64,000 bases of DNA, taken from contig NZ_CP023406.1 of assembly GCF_002327105.1 (NCBI RefSeq), positions 2,914,001 to 2,978,000 of the forward strand, given 5' to 3'. This DNA is from Luteimonas chenhongjianii. Lineage in GTDB: Bacteria; Pseudomonadota; Gammaproteobacteria; Xanthomonadales; Xanthomonadaceae. The position numbers and the translations under genes are program-made. The notes under the pieces are model-generated. The model made no database searches. It worked only from the letters and a program-made list of their open reading frames with translations, and was not told where the DNA came from. Shown here one piece after another: positions 38,701 to 49,749 of this stretch (positions are counted from its first letter, which is position 1; each line of letters starts with the position of its first letter).

Positions 38701-39656
38701 ACGCAAGTATCCAGGCGCAGGAGCTCTTCGCGCAGCTGCACGAGCGTCTGGGCCTGCGCTGGCTGGCCGGCCAGCATGGCGGGCACAAGGTGCTCGAGTC
38801 GGTCGAGACCATTGCCCGCCGCCCTTCGCTCGCCGGCTATCTCAACATCATCTATCCCAACAAGGTGCAGATCCTCGGGACCGAGGAGCTGGCATGGCTA
38901 GACGGCCTGGATTCGCGGCTGCGCTGGGAGACCATCGAACGCGTCATCCAGTACCGGCCGCTGGCGATCGTCATCAGCAAGGATCAGCCCTGCCCCGAGG
39001 ACCTGCGCGAGGCGGCGGATGAATCGCAGACGCCGCTGTGGAGCTCGCCCAACCGCGGCCACGAACTGCTCAACCTGTTGCAGTACCACCTCGCCCGGCA
39101 GCTCGCGCCGCGCATCACCCTGCATGGCGTCTTCATGGAGGTGTATTCGATCGGCGTGCTGATCACCGGCGAGTCCGGCTCGGGCAAGAGCGAACTCGCG
39201 CTGGAGCTGATCACCCGTGGCCATCGGCTGGTCGCCGACGACGCGCCGGAGTTCACCCAGATCGCGCCCGACGTGCTCGACGGCACCTGCCCCGAACTGC
39301 TGCAGGACCTGCTGGAACTGCGCGGCCTGGGGGTTCTGAACATCCGCGAGATGTTCGGCGATACCGCGGTGAAGCGGAACAAGTACCTGCGCCTGATCAT
39401 CCATCTCAGCCGTCCCAACGCCGACACGATGGCCGGTGATGGCGACGGCATGGTGCGCCTGACCGGCGATCTGGGCGTGCGTCGGCTCCTCGACCTCGAT
39501 GTGCCATTGATCACCCTGCCGGTGATGCCCGGCCGCAATCTGGCGGTGCTCGCCGAAGCGGCAACGCGCATCCACAACCTGCGAACCAAGGGGCTCGATC
39601 CCGCCGCGGCGTTCCTCGCCCGTCATTCACAGTTCCTGGAACGGGGCGCCCCATGA
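38697..39656 (+). CDS. hprK: HPr kinase/phosphorylase
   Basis: 319 residues. [11 protein letters not shown] with the catalytic His 143, Walker A GESGSGKS at 158-165, [12 protein letters not shown], and the signature [21 protein letters not shown] are all there. The enzyme adds or removes phosphate on Ser 46 of HPr; the HPr gene in this cluster has that serine. It overlaps ptsN before and rapZ after (39653-39656), so the three are coupled. Confidence 0.97.
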   Translation: MNASIQAQELFAQLHERLGLRWLAGQHGGHKVLESVETIARRPSLAGYLNIIYPNKVQILGTEELAWLDGLDSRLRWETIERVIQYRPLAIVISKDQPCPEDLREAADESQTPLWSSPNRGHELLNLLQYHLARQLAPRITLHGVFMEVYSIGVLITGESGSGKSELALELITRGHRLVADDAPEFTQIAPDVLDGTCPELLQDLLELRGLGVLNIREMFGDTAVKRNKYLRLIIHLSRPNADTMAGDGDGMVRLTGDLGVRRLLDLDVPLITLPVMPGRNLAVLAEAATRIHNLRTKGLDPAAAFLARHSQFLERGAP

Positions 39657-40528
39657 AAGAAAGCACCCCGCCCCTCTTCTATGTCGTGAGCGGTCTGTCG
39701 GGCAGCGGCAAGTCCGTTGCGCTGCGCACATTCGAAGACCTGGACTTCTACTGCGTCGACAACCTGCCGGCGGCGATGCTCGCCGACTTCGTCGCCAGCG
39801 TGACCCGCGCCGACGAGCCGCCGCGCCGGCTCGCCGTGGGCATCGACGTGCGCAACCGCCACACCGATCTGTCGAAGGTACCCGGCTGGCTGGCCGGCGT
39901 GGGCGCGCTGGGGCTCGACCCGCGACTGGTGTTCTTCGAAACCGGGAACGAGGTGCTGCTGCGGCGCTTCGCCGACACCCGTCGCAGGCATCCGCTGAGC
40001 CGCGTAGGGCTTTCTCTGGCCGATGCGATCGCGCTCGAGCGCAACCTGCTGCGACCGCTGCGCAGCCTCGCCGACACCGTCATCGACACCAGCGACCTCA
40101 ATGTCCATCAGCTGCGCAGGCGCATCGTCACCGAGCTCAACCTGTCCCAGGACGAGTCGGTGTCGCTGCTGTTCGAATCCTTCGCCTACCGGCGCGGCGT
40201 GCCGGCGGACGCCGATTTCGTCTTCGACGCACGCGGCCTGCCCAACCCGCACTGGGATCCGCGGCTGCGACCGCTGTCAGGGCGCGACGCGGACGTGCGC
40301 ACCTGGTTCGAAGGCCAGGCGGACGTGGGTGACTTCATGGGCCAGGTCGCACAGTTCCTCGACAACTGGCTGCCGCGGCTGCGCAGCGACACGCGCAGCT
40401 ACGTGACGGTCGCGTTCGGATGCAGCGGCGGCCGGCACCGCTCGGTCTACCTCGCGGAAGCCCTGGCCCGTCACGCGCGCGAGCAGGGATGGCGCGACGT
40501 GGCGACCTATCACCGCGAACTCGACTGA
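39653..40528 (+). CDS. rapZ: RNase adapter protein RapZ
   Basis: 291 residues. The P-loop GLSGSGKS is at 14-21, followed by the [13 protein letters not shown] segment and the C-terminal [18 protein letters not shown], which is the site for RNA or GlcN6P binding. RapZ presents the small RNA GlmZ to RNase E in enterobacteria, and links to GlmS and amino-sugar supply. It ends a tight unit of ptsN-hprK-rapZ. Confidence 0.97.
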   Translation: MKESTPPLFYVVSGLSGSGKSVALRTFEDLDFYCVDNLPAAMLADFVASVTRADEPPRRLAVGIDVRNRHTDLSKVPGWLAGVGALGLDPRLVFFETGNEVLLRRFADTRRRHPLSRVGLSLADAIALERNLLRPLRSLADTVIDTSDLNVHQLRRRIVTELNLSQDESVSLLFESFAYRRGVPADADFVFDARGLPNPHWDPRLRPLSGRDADVRTWFEGQADVGDFMGQVAQFLDNWLPRLRSDTRSYVTVAFGCSGGRHRSVYLAEALARHAREQGWRDVATYHRELD

Positions 40529-40628
40529 GCCGCCTGGGGCCGCGCGCGCGGCATTCGGTGTGGTTTGCGACACATTGCACCATGCGTGGTGCTTCCGGCC
40601 GGTCACCCCGCTCTGCTAACGTCCACCG

Positions 40629-41021
40629 ATGGCCGTAGGCGTACTCCTGTTGACCCACGAAGGGATCGGTTCCGCGATGTTCGCGGTGGCGACGCGTCTG
40701 ATGCGGCAGCTGCCGCTCAAGACCGCGGTGTTCGAACTCGCATTCGACGAGGATCCTGAAACCGCGCTGCCGCGTGCAAGCGCGGCGATGCGGCGCGTCG
40801 ATGATGGCGATGGCGTGCTCGTGCTCACCGATCTCTACGGCGCCAGCCCCAGCAACCTGGCCGCGGAACTCGCGCGGCTCGGCACGCCCGCCAGGCGCGT
40901 CGCCGGGCTGAGCCTGCCGATGTTGCTGCGGGTCATGAATTATCCTGAGCAGGCCCTCGATGCGATGCCGGCCACCGCCGCGGCGGGCGCCCGCAACGGC
41001 GTGCTGCTCGACGACGCCTGA
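40629..41021 (+). CDS. PTS EIIA component, mannose family
   Basis: 130 residues with active-site His 10 in GVLLLTHEGIGSAM, and GDGVLVLTDLYGASPSNLA as the second block. It takes phosphate from HPr. In Xanthomonadaceae and related bacteria it sits in a regulatory chain with no EIIB or EIIC. A gap of 100 bases after rapZ contains a weak 6-bp hairpin (40577-40592) and is likely a promoter region. Confidence 0.93.
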   Translation: MAVGVLLLTHEGIGSAMFAVATRLMRQLPLKTAVFELAFDEDPETALPRASAAMRRVDDGDGVLVLTDLYGASPSNLAAELARLGTPARRVAGLSLPMLLRVMNYPEQALDAMPATAAAGARNGVLLDDA

Positions 41022-41056
41022 CTCCTTCCACGCAAAGCATCCCCCAGGACCCCACG

Positions 41057-41325
41057 ATGATCGAACGCGAACTGCTCGTCGCCAACAAGCTCGGCCTGCA
41101 CGCGCGCGCGACCGCAAGACTCGTCCAGGTGCTTTCCGGCTTCCGCTGCAACGCGACGCTCGTCGCCAAGGGGCGCGAGGTCAATGCCAAGAGCATCATG
41201 GGCGTGATGCTGCTCGCCGCGGGCCATGGCACCCAGGTCGTGCTGCGGCTCGATGGCGAGGACGAGGCGGCCGCCGCCGAGGCCGCCGCCGCGCTGTTCG
41301 AGCGCAGGTTCGACGAGGAGAGCTG

Positions 41326-41326
<1 letters not shown>
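41057..41326 (+). CDS. ptsH: phosphocarrier protein HPr
   Basis: 89 residues. His 15 in KLGLHARATARL is the carrier site. Ser 46 in VNAKSIMGVM is the regulatory site for HprK, and the block around it is well conserved. It could be called NPr because of its place in a regulatory PTS, but it has the HprK target serine. The stop codon overlaps the ATG of the EI gene (TGATG). Confidence 0.95.
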
Positions 41327-43059
<1,733 letters not shown>

Positions 43060-43097
43060 GCGTCGCCCAGCACCTTCGTGCTGTCTTCCGGGTCGGC

Positions 43098-43190
43098 ACC
43101 CGATGGCGACACTGCGCTGTCGAGTGCATGACAGGCTGCGCATCCCTGGGCAAATGCCCTGCGCGCGTCCGCGCTCGGTATCCCCACCGG
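43098..43190 (-). pseudogene. possible cytochrome c fragment with a CAACH heme motif
   Basis: In the 262-base gap between ptsI and mgtE the minus strand reads SADARRAFAQGCAACHALDS, which looks like the heme-binding helix of a class I cytochrome c (CAACH at 43142-43128). There is no start codon, no signal peptide and no axial Met segment. If it is real it is a small remnant; chance is possible because the match is short. Confidence 0.25.
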
Positions 43191-43321
43191 GTATCCAACG
43201 CGGCCTTCGCTCCGACATCTTGGCGCGCCGATGGCGCAAGGCCATCGCTTTCCCGATAATGGGCGGATAGACAAACCCGACCAGTCGCGCCAGCCCGTCG
43301 CGACGCGCAGCGGAGCGATCC

Positions 43322-44683
43322 ATGGCCGAAGCCGTCCGCCACGACAAGACCGCGCGACAGCTGCGCCTGCTGTCCCATGCACTCGACAGCGGCCGACTGG
43401 GGCCGGTGCGTCGGCTGGTGCATACGCTGGCGCCGGCCGAGATCGGCAATCTTCTCGAATCGCTGCCGCACGACAAGCGCATGGTCGTCTGGGGCCTCGT
43501 CGACCCCGAGGACGATGGCGAGGTCCTGGTCCACGTCGGCGATGAGGTGCGAGAGAGCCTGATCGCGGACATGGACGCCGACGAGCTGGTGGCCGCTGTC
43601 GAAGATCTCGACATCGACGATCTGGCCGATCTCGTCGAAGACCTTCCCGATGCCGTCATCGACGAAGTGCTGCGGGCAATGGACCGCGAGAACCGCGAAC
43701 GCCTGGAGCAGGTGCTCTCGTATCCGGAAGACACCGCCGGCCGCCTGATGAATCCCGATGTGGTGACGGTACGCGCCGACACCACCGTCGACGTGGTGCT
43801 GCGCTTCCTGCGCCTGCGCGGCGAACTGCCCGAGCACACCGACCACCTCTACGTCGTCAACCGGCGCCACCAGCTGATGGGCTGGGTCGCTCTGCAGGAT
43901 CTGGTGACGCGCGAGCCCGCTACGCCGATCAACAAGCTGATCGACGACGAGCTCGATTCGATCCACGTGGCCGATTCCGCCGAACACGTCGCCCGTCAGT
44001 TCTCCGACAACGACTGGGTCTCGGCGCCGGTCGTCGATGACGGCAACGTCCTGCTCGGCCGCATCACGGTCGACGACGTGATCGACATCATCCGCGAGCA
44101 GGCCGAGCACCAGGCCCTGTCGGCTGCCGGTCTCGACGAGGACGAGGATCTCTTCTCCCCGATCAAGCGCGCGGTGCGTGGTCGCGTGGTGTGGCTGGGC
44201 ATCAACCTGTTGACCGCGTTCATGGCGGCGTTCGTGATCGGCCGCTTCGAGGCGACCCTCGAACAGGTCGTCGCGCTCGCGGTACTGATGCCGATCGTCG
44301 CCGGAATCGGCGGCAACGCTGCGGTGCAGGTGTTGACGCTGATGGTCCGAGGCCTTGCACTCGGCCAGGTCGGCGCCAGCAATGCACGCATCCTCCTGTG
44401 GAAGGAAGCGCGCGTCGCGCTGATCAACGGCCTGCTGATCGGCAGCCTGGTGGGGCTGGTGGCGCTGGTCTGGTTCGGCGACTGGGTGCTGTCGCTGGTG
44501 ATCTTCGCCGCCCTGGTGATCAACTTCTGCTCCGCGGCGCTGGCGGGCGTACTGCTGCCGCTGCTGCTCAAGCGCATGCGCGTCGATCCCGCAGTCGCGG
44601 GTACCGTGGTGGTCACGGCCGTGACCGACATCATGGGCTTCTTCAGCTTCCTGGGCCTGGCCACGGTGATCATGCTGCGCTGA
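43322..44683 (+). CDS. mgtE: magnesium transporter MgtE
   Basis: 453 residues: an N-terminal helical domain (about 1-130) rich in Asp and Glu, two CBS domains with AGRLMNPDVVTVRADTTV and LDSIHVADSAEHVARQF, then five membrane helices with ARILLWKEARVALINGLLIG and DIMGFFSFLGLATVIM. It opens when cytoplasmic magnesium is low. It follows the PTS genes after 262 bases with its own likely promoter. I see no M-box-like leader in this gap. Confidence 0.96.
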   Translation: MAEAVRHDKTARQLRLLSHALDSGRLGPVRRLVHTLAPAEIGNLLESLPHDKRMVVWGLVDPEDDGEVLVHVGDEVRESLIADMDADELVAAVEDLDIDDLADLVEDLPDAVIDEVLRAMDRENRERLEQVLSYPEDTAGRLMNPDVVTVRADTTVDVVLRFLRLRGELPEHTDHLYVVNRRHQLMGWVALQDLVTREPATPINKLIDDELDSIHVADSAEHVARQFSDNDWVSAPVVDDGNVLLGRITVDDVIDIIREQAEHQALSAAGLDEDEDLFSPIKRAVRGRVVWLGINLLTAFMAAFVIGRFEATLEQVVALAVLMPIVAGIGGNAAVQVLTLMVRGLALGQVGASNARILLWKEARVALINGLLIGSLVGLVALVWFGDWVLSLVIFAALVINFCSAALAGVLLPLLLKRMRVDPAVAGTVVVTAVTDIMGFFSFLGLATVIMLR

Positions 44684-44692
44684 AGGAACGCC

Positions 44693-44717
44693 CTGCATGG
44701 CGTGCTACGCCATGCAG
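44693..44717. terminator. hairpin between convergent mgtE and the tannase-like gene
   Basis: CTGCATGGCGT, a GCT loop and ACGCCATGCAG form a perfect 11-bp stem, 9 bases after the mgtE stop and 2 bases beyond the stop of the convergent gene. It has no T run, so it is a terminator by position rather than by full pattern. Confidence 0.55.
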
Positions 44718-44719
44718 CC

Positions 44720-46285
44720 CTAGGCGTCGGCGATGCGACTGATCCAGGCGATGAAGTCGTCGGCGTCCTCGTTGGCGCCATGTCCTGCATCCCAGTACAT
44801 CGCCGCGTCCACATCGTCGCCGCGGGCGGCCGCCACAGCAGCGAGATTGGCGAGTACCGATAGCGACGTGTCGGTATCGCGGGTACCGACCCGCAGCCAC
44901 CAGTGCTTCGCCCTTGCGCGGTTGCCCTCGAGGAGGAACGGCATCGGGTTCATCTGCTCGAGCGTACGCGGCAGGTCGGCATCCAGTACGGCGGTGGGAT
45001 CACCGCTGGCCTTGCGAAGGCTGTAGGTGGTGAAGTGCCGGGCTTTGGTTTTCCCCAGCCCGAACAGGTTGTTTTCGGGGGCTGACAGATCGAAGGCGTC
45101 GAAGGCCGGAAGCGACTTCCTGCGCGCTCCGACATGGGCCCTGAAGTCGGCCCAGGAGAAGCCCGAGCGGCGGTCGACATAGCGGATGAAGGAGTGGGTG
45201 AAGAGATAGGTCGCGCGCTCGGCAGCAGGCAGCGACGCCAGATAACGATCTGCGGCCGGCTGCAGATAGCTCTCCACGAGGTACGGGCCAAGCGTCTCCG
45301 CGGTCAACGCAGCTACCCCTTCGCCATGGAGCCCCAGGCTGGCCTGGTAGCCCGCGAACGCACCGGCCAGTTGCGCGGACTCCAGCGGGTCGACAAGGCC
45401 GCCCGTGGCGAGCGGGTTGTCGCCCCAGTTCCACTCGTAGGCCATGTCGGCATGATCGAGGTCGGTGATCGGGCACCACGCAGCTGCGGCGAAGACGGCG
45501 TCACTGGCATCGGCGGCACCGACCGCCGCCAGCGCTTCGTCATAGAGGGTGTCGTCCGCCGACGCCCCGAGCAGGGCGGACAGCGCGCCGCCGGCGCTGG
45601 TGCCCGAAGACACGATCCGATCCATATTGCCGGGCACCTTGTGCCTGTTGGCGCGCAGGTAGCGCACCGCCGCCTTGAGGTCGACGATGGCCGCCGGGGC
45701 CACCCCGTAATAGGCCCCCTCGTCATTGCGCAGCGTGCGTCCGCGCGCGCCCGGTTCCACGACGACGTTGCCGGCCGCCAGCGCCAGCCGGGCATTGTTC
45801 ACCATCCTGCCGGCCCGCGAGATCATCGCATTGCCGCCGCTGCCGACCTGGGCCATTGCGTCTGGCGGTGGATCGCCCGGCGGCATCGCGCCCATGCCGG
45901 GCATGCCGGTCATGCCGCCGGCGCCCACGCCTGTCGCTTTCACGGTGCTCGACGGCAGGTAGCCCCCCACCGAATTGGCAAACAGGATCGGCGCCCGCGA
46001 TGCGTCCACCGGGACCGCATCGATCGCCACCGGGACGGATATGTTGAGGCTCTGGCAGGCGACATCGACGGGCTTGGCCACATACGGGATGGCCCGGTAG
46101 AACCGGTAGGTCACGGAGCGGTCGCCGCCGGCGGTGGCGATGGTGTCGGTCAGTTCTTCGAAAGCTTCGGTATCGAAGCGGAGGGTATGCCCGCGCGTCG
46201 GACCGCGCCCGCATCCGGACAGTACCGGCACCGATAGCGCCAGCCCGGTGAGCCCCAGGCGAAGGACGTCCCTGCGCTCAACCAT
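44720..46285 (-). CDS. secreted alpha/beta hydrolase, subtype B tannase-like
   Basis: 521 residues. The N-terminus RRDVLRLGLTGLALSVPVLSGCG has a twin-Arg and a lipobox, so it is likely exported and lipidated at Cys 25. The nucleophile Ser 230 is in SGTSAGGALSALLGAS. The neighbouring AADASDAVFAAAAWCPITDLDHADMAYEWNW is very close to bacterial subtype B tannases and related feruloyl/chlorogenate esterases. Possible Asp and His of the triad are in GTRDTDTS and DAGHGANEDADDF. A Gly/Met/Pro-rich insert is at about 120-150. It probably cuts esters of plant phenolics; the substrate is inferred. Confidence 0.78.
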   Translation of the reverse strand: MVERRDVLRLGLTGLALSVPVLSGCGRGPTRGHTLRFDTEAFEELTDTIATAGGDRSVTYRFYRAIPYVAKPVDVACQSLNISVPVAIDAVPVDASRAPILFANSVGGYLPSSTVKATGVGAGGMTGMPGMGAMPPGDPPPDAMAQVGSGGNAMISRAGRMVNNARLALAAGNVVVEPGARGRTLRNDEGAYYGVAPAAIVDLKAAVRYLRANRHKVPGNMDRIVSSGTSAGGALSALLGASADDTLYDEALAAVGAADASDAVFAAAAWCPITDLDHADMAYEWNWGDNPLATGGLVDPLESAQLAGAFAGYQASLGLHGEGVAALTAETLGPYLVESYLQPAADRYLASLPAAERATYLFTHSFIRYVDRRSGFSWADFRAHVGARRKSLPAFDAFDLSAPENNLFGLGKTKARHFTTYSLRKASGDPTAVLDADLPRTLEQMNPMPFLLEGNRARAKHWWLRVGTRDTDTSLSVLANLAAVAAARGDDVDAAMYWDAGHGANEDADDFIAWISRIADA

Positions 46286-46873
46286 GGCGGTTCTCCAGTG
46301 GGGTCCGCTGGCAGCAGCCGGCATGCGATGGCTCACGGCCCGCGCATCCGCTGCCAGGATGATCTGGCCGGCTGGACCTGCGTCGACGGACAGGGGGGAT
46401 GACATCGCGTACTGCGGGCCCGTCGCGCGCACCGATGGCGGGCTTGCCGGTCTGCGGGTCCGGACCGATTCGGCCGGGCCTCACACGGCGCGGACGCCGC
46501 AGATGCACGGAGCGCCCACTGCGCACGTGACCTGCGCGCAAGGCGTGCCTGGCCGCCTGGGCCACGACATCGTCCGTGGGGGGCCGCGTAGCCACGATGG
46601 AGACGCGCAACACGGGTCGCGGATCGCGGGTGGCTGGCGTGACCGACGTGCTGCACACCTGGCACCTCCGTGCCCGCCGCCCGCCCAGGACAGCATGGAC
46701 TGCAGGTAGCAGTGCCGCCGTTTGGCCGCGGTGAAAACCCCAGGCCGTCTCTGCGCCGCGACAAGGATCGACACAGCCGCAGGCGAGACCGACAGCGACA
46801 CCGGCTGCCGATCGCATGCGGGCGCCGTGCTCCCTGTCCCGTTGCTCGTGCCGCTAGCCGACGCCTGCCCGGC
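46286..46873. other. 588-base gap without a convincing gene
   Basis: Open frames exist on both strands (longest about 190 codons) but their products are Arg/Pro/Gly-rich with no motif, no good ribosome site and no family look. The part near 46286-46400 should hold the promoter of the tannase-like gene. I see no hairpin terminator, tRNA or repeat. Confidence 0.6.
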
Positions 46874-47653
46874 TCATGGCCCGCACTGCCACCGGCCGAC
46901 CCACTGGCGTTGCGCGCCATCGGCACGGTGATAGGTCAGGGTGGCCGCTACCGGCGGCGATTCGCCACCACCTACCGCAGCGCCGGTTACTTCGATATCG
47001 ATGGTCTTGCCGGCACCGGCGAACCGCGCGCCGCGCAGCATTCCATCGAAGCCGCCGGGGGCTGCCACCTGCTCCAGGTAGTCACCCACCTTGACCACGC
47101 CGCGTGCCGGCGCGTTTGATGCGACGTCACCCATCGCTAGCAGCAGCGGCGCCTTTCCGGCGGTGCCGGCGAAGCTGCAGCCGAGCTCACCGGCCAGCGC
47201 CGCACCCTCGATCTCCTGCAGCGACAGCGGCGAGAGCATGCTCTCCGACCCGTCGCCGCCGCGGGTGGGACCGCCCAGGGGAGCGAGCGTCACCAGCCGG
47301 TGTCCGGCATCGTTGCAGACCGTCAGCCGACCCTCGCTTTCCGCAGCCCCCACCGCCTGCACGCGCACCCCCGGCGCCAGGGCCTCAAGGTCTACCGGCG
47401 CAGCCTCGCAGAGGTTCCAGCGCGCGGGCAGTTGCAGCGCCACGCGCCCGCCGCCATCGACATCGACCTCGACCACCGCGTGTCCGTCGTACGCCCACGG
47501 CCGGGTGTCGATGGCCACGACGGTGCCCTCGATGGCGACATCGCGGCTGACTTCCGGATGCGCCACATGCGGGCTCGCACAGGAGGCCGCGGCAAACGCG
47601 ATGGCCAGCGCCATCGCTGTCGCGCCGGCAGGGAGGGATTCGCAATCGCGCAT
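46874..47653 (-). CDS. lipoprotein of unknown function
   Basis: 259 residues. The N-terminus ends in a lipobox-like FAAASCAS, so it is likely a lipoprotein anchored near residue 26. The body is rich in Val, Gly and Ala with beta-type stretches: DVAIEGTVVAIDTRPWAYDGHAVVEVDVDGGGRVALQLP resembles an OB-like small domain, and the C-terminal half has GVVKVGDYLEQVAAPGGFDGMLRGARFAGAGKTIDIEVTG. Five Cys are spread over the mature part. I do not recognise the family. Start could be the ATG at 47659 or 47653. It has the same strand as the tannase-like gene but is 588 bases away. Confidence 0.65.
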   Translation of the reverse strand: MRDCESLPAGATAMALAIAFAAASCASPHVAHPEVSRDVAIEGTVVAIDTRPWAYDGHAVVEVDVDGGGRVALQLPARWNLCEAAPVDLEALAPGVRVQAVGAAESEGRLTVCNDAGHRLVTLAPLGGPTRGGDGSESMLSPLSLQEIEGAALAGELGCSFAGTAGKAPLLLAMGDVASNAPARGVVKVGDYLEQVAAPGGFDGMLRGARFAGAGKTIDIEVTGAAVGGGESPPVAATLTYHRADGAQRQWVGRWQCGP

Positions 47654-48030
47654 GGGCATGCTCGGAAAAAATGGGCGTTGCGCGAGGCTAGCAGGACGAC
47701 AGAACCCGGGAAGTTTCGCGCCTGCGGACGTGGCCTGCTTCGGACACCGAAGCCCCGAAAGCAACTCCGGCCTGGCTTGGATGCGTGGCGTGCCGACGCT
47801 CGGATGGGCACCGGCAAACGCTCCGGCGAATGTCGCCAATCAATCACCGGTCCGCGCCTCGATCGAGCGCGCACTGCCGTCCTCGCAGGGCCCGGCGGGC
47901 TCGCGAACGAGCCGGCACGAGGCACGTCCAGCCCACCGCCCAGGCCGTCGGCAAACGCTCACGCCCCCTGCACGCAACCGGCGTAAGTTCCAAAAAAGCC
48001 GGCAGCCGCTGGCACACATGGAGCAGGACG
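47654..48030. other. 377-base gap, divergent promoter region
   Basis: The gap lies between a minus-strand lipoprotein gene and the plus-strand HdeD-like gene, so it must hold both promoters. No motif-bearing reading frame is seen. An A run (AAAAAA at 47667-47672) lies just before the lipoprotein ATG and is unusual in this GC-rich sequence. Confidence 0.6.
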
Positions 48031-48585
48031 ATGGCCGCAGTTCTTGGTGACGTGGGCCGTAGCTGGTGGCTGTTCCTGCTCTACGGCCTGATCGCGATCG
48101 CGTTTGGCGTGGCGTGCATGTTCTGGCCGATCGCATCGGTGCTGGCACTGGTGTGGAGCTTCGGCATCCTGTCGTTGGCCGACGGCATTGTCACCCTGAT
48201 CAGCGCCTTCCGGCGCGACATCTCCCTGCCGCGCTGGTTGCTGATTGTCTACTCGCTGACTTCGATCCTCTTCGGGGTGTTGGCGATCGCGCAGCCGCTG
48301 GGCATGGCCGAAGCGATGTTCTGGGTGCTGGCCATATGGCTGGTGATTGCCGGCGTCGCGCGCATCGTGATGGCGATCCGAGTCCGCAAGGAGGTCAGCG
48401 GTGAATGGATGCTGGCGCTCAGCGGCGTATTGGCGATCGTGCTGGGCGTGCTGTTCCTGGCGATGCCTGGCGTGGGCATGCTGACGGTCCTGATCTGGAT
48501 TGCAGCCGGCGCCCTGGTCTACGGCGCCCTGCAAGTCGCCCTGGCCTTCCGCATGCGCAAGGATCTCAAGCCGCTGGCCGTCTAG
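48031..48585 (+). CDS. HdeD-family membrane protein (DUF308)
   Basis: 184 residues with six membrane helices arranged in repeats: WWLFLLYGLIAIAFGVACMFWP, ALVWSFGILSLADGIVTLISAF, LLIVYSLTSILFGVLAIAQP, and so on, each pair ending in a short basic loop. This is the HdeD/DUF308 layout, associated with acid resistance in E. coli at high cell density. The ATG at 48031 follows GAGCAGGA. It has no hdeA or hdeB next to it. Confidence 0.88.
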   Translation: MAAVLGDVGRSWWLFLLYGLIAIAFGVACMFWPIASVLALVWSFGILSLADGIVTLISAFRRDISLPRWLLIVYSLTSILFGVLAIAQPLGMAEAMFWVLAIWLVIAGVARIVMAIRVRKEVSGEWMLALSGVLAIVLGVLFLAMPGVGMLTVLIWIAAGALVYGALQVALAFRMRKDLKPLAV

Positions 48586-48921
48586 TACCCGCGCATCGCT
48601 CTGCCGCTTCGTCGCTAGCGGCAGCATCCGCATGCAGGCGGTTTCGTTCGTAGACATTGCCTCCCCGGGGAGCTTCGGAAGAATGGCCGGGGGTGGTCGC
48701 CACCCCGGAGCCGAGGAATTCGCCGTGCGCCACGCTCACGGCAGCCCCGGCGTATGACCAAGGGAGTTGCTCGCAGTTTCTGCGGCGCTTTTGCATGGCA
48801 GCTCCGTGCTGCGCACACGAGATCCAGGACGACGTAACGTATGGCCTGCTCCGCGAAGGTCGTCGCGCATCCGCCGGCGGTTACGTGGATTTCGCCTGCC
48901 CTGTCATCTCGAGTCCTGTCC
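48586..48921. other. 336-base gap without a convincing gene
   Basis: Between the HdeD-like gene and the next hydrolase. A 7-bp hairpin GGGGTGG-TCG-CCACCCC at 48690-48706 could end the HdeD transcript, though no T run follows. Short frames on either strand have no motif. A promoter for the next gene is expected after 48800. Confidence 0.55.
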
Positions 48922-49743
48922 ATGCCTCTTCAATCCACTGCCCGCCGCCGCCTGCTGCAGGGCCTCGCAATTGCCGGAGCGTCGACGGTGCTGGGCGGAT
49001 GCGCCACTGCTTTGACGGACCGCGACACCGCGGGTGGCTTCGTGCGCCGGGAAGTGCGCGCCGGCGCACGAAGCTCCGCCTTCCAGGTGTTCGTACCGGC
49101 AGCGCGACTGCCGCGGCCGCTTCCGGTCGTGCTGTTCCTTCACGGCTCGGGCGAGCGCGGCGACGACGGCGAGAAGCAGACCCAGGCGGGTCTGGGGCCA
49201 TACCTGCGCGGCCGAGGGGGCGACTTCCCGGCGCTGGTGGTGTTCCCGCAGTCACCCGAGGGCGAATCCTGGGAAGGTGATACCGCGACGATGGCGCTCG
49301 CGGCGCTGGATGCGGCCACGGAGGAATTCCAGGGCGATCGCGCACGCACCTCGCTGACCGGAATGTCCCGCGGCGGCTACGGCACGTGGTCGCTGGCGCT
49401 GCGCGAGCCTGCCCGCTTCGCCGCGCTGGTGCCGGTCTGCGGCGGGATCACCCCGCCCGGCACCCGGCCCGACCTCGCTTCGCTCCAGGTCGAATCCACG
49501 CACGCGGCTGCGGACCCGTTCTCCGAGACCGCCCGGCAGCTGCGCCACATTCCCAGCTGGATCTTCCATGGCGCGCGCGACGACGTGGTGCCGCCCGAGC
49601 AGTCGCGACGCATGCATGCCGCGCTGCGCGCGGTCGGCGCGGACGTGCGCTACACCGAATTCCCCGACGCCAACCACAACAGCTGGGATGCGGCCTACCG
49701 CACCGAAGCGTTGTGGCCCTGGCTGTTCGCGCAGCAGCGTTGA
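48922..49743 (+). CDS. exported alpha/beta hydrolase lipoprotein (predicted peptidase/esterase)
   Basis: 273 residues. The N-terminus RRRLLQGLAIAGASTVLGGCATA has a twin-Arg-like start and a lipobox with Cys near 26. The oxyanion segment VVLFLHGSGERGDDGEKQ and the nucleophile motif GMSRGGYGTW, with Asp in HGARDDVVPPEQS and His in PDANHNSWDAAY, complete a catalytic triad. It matches the COG4099-type predicted peptidases and esterases of the alpha/beta hydrolase fold. The ATG at 48922 is chosen because upstream codons do not fit a signal peptide. Confidence 0.85.
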   Translation: MPLQSTARRRLLQGLAIAGASTVLGGCATALTDRDTAGGFVRREVRAGARSSAFQVFVPAARLPRPLPVVLFLHGSGERGDDGEKQTQAGLGPYLRGRGGDFPALVVFPQSPEGESWEGDTATMALAALDAATEEFQGDRARTSLTGMSRGGYGTWSLALREPARFAALVPVCGGITPPGTRPDLASLQVESTHAAADPFSETARQLRHIPSWIFHGARDDVVPPEQSRRMHAALRAVGADVRYTEFPDANHNSWDAAYRTEALWPWLFAQQR

Positions 49744-49749
49744 CGCGCG

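Noticed and set aside
40577..40592. GCACCA-TGCG-TGGTGC hairpin after rapZ as a terminator
   Set aside because: Only six pairs and no T run; too weak to call.
46286..46873. Several 100-190 codon frames on both strands of this gap as genes
   Set aside because: Products are Arg/Pro/Gly-rich, have no recognisable motif or signal peptide, and lack ribosome sites.
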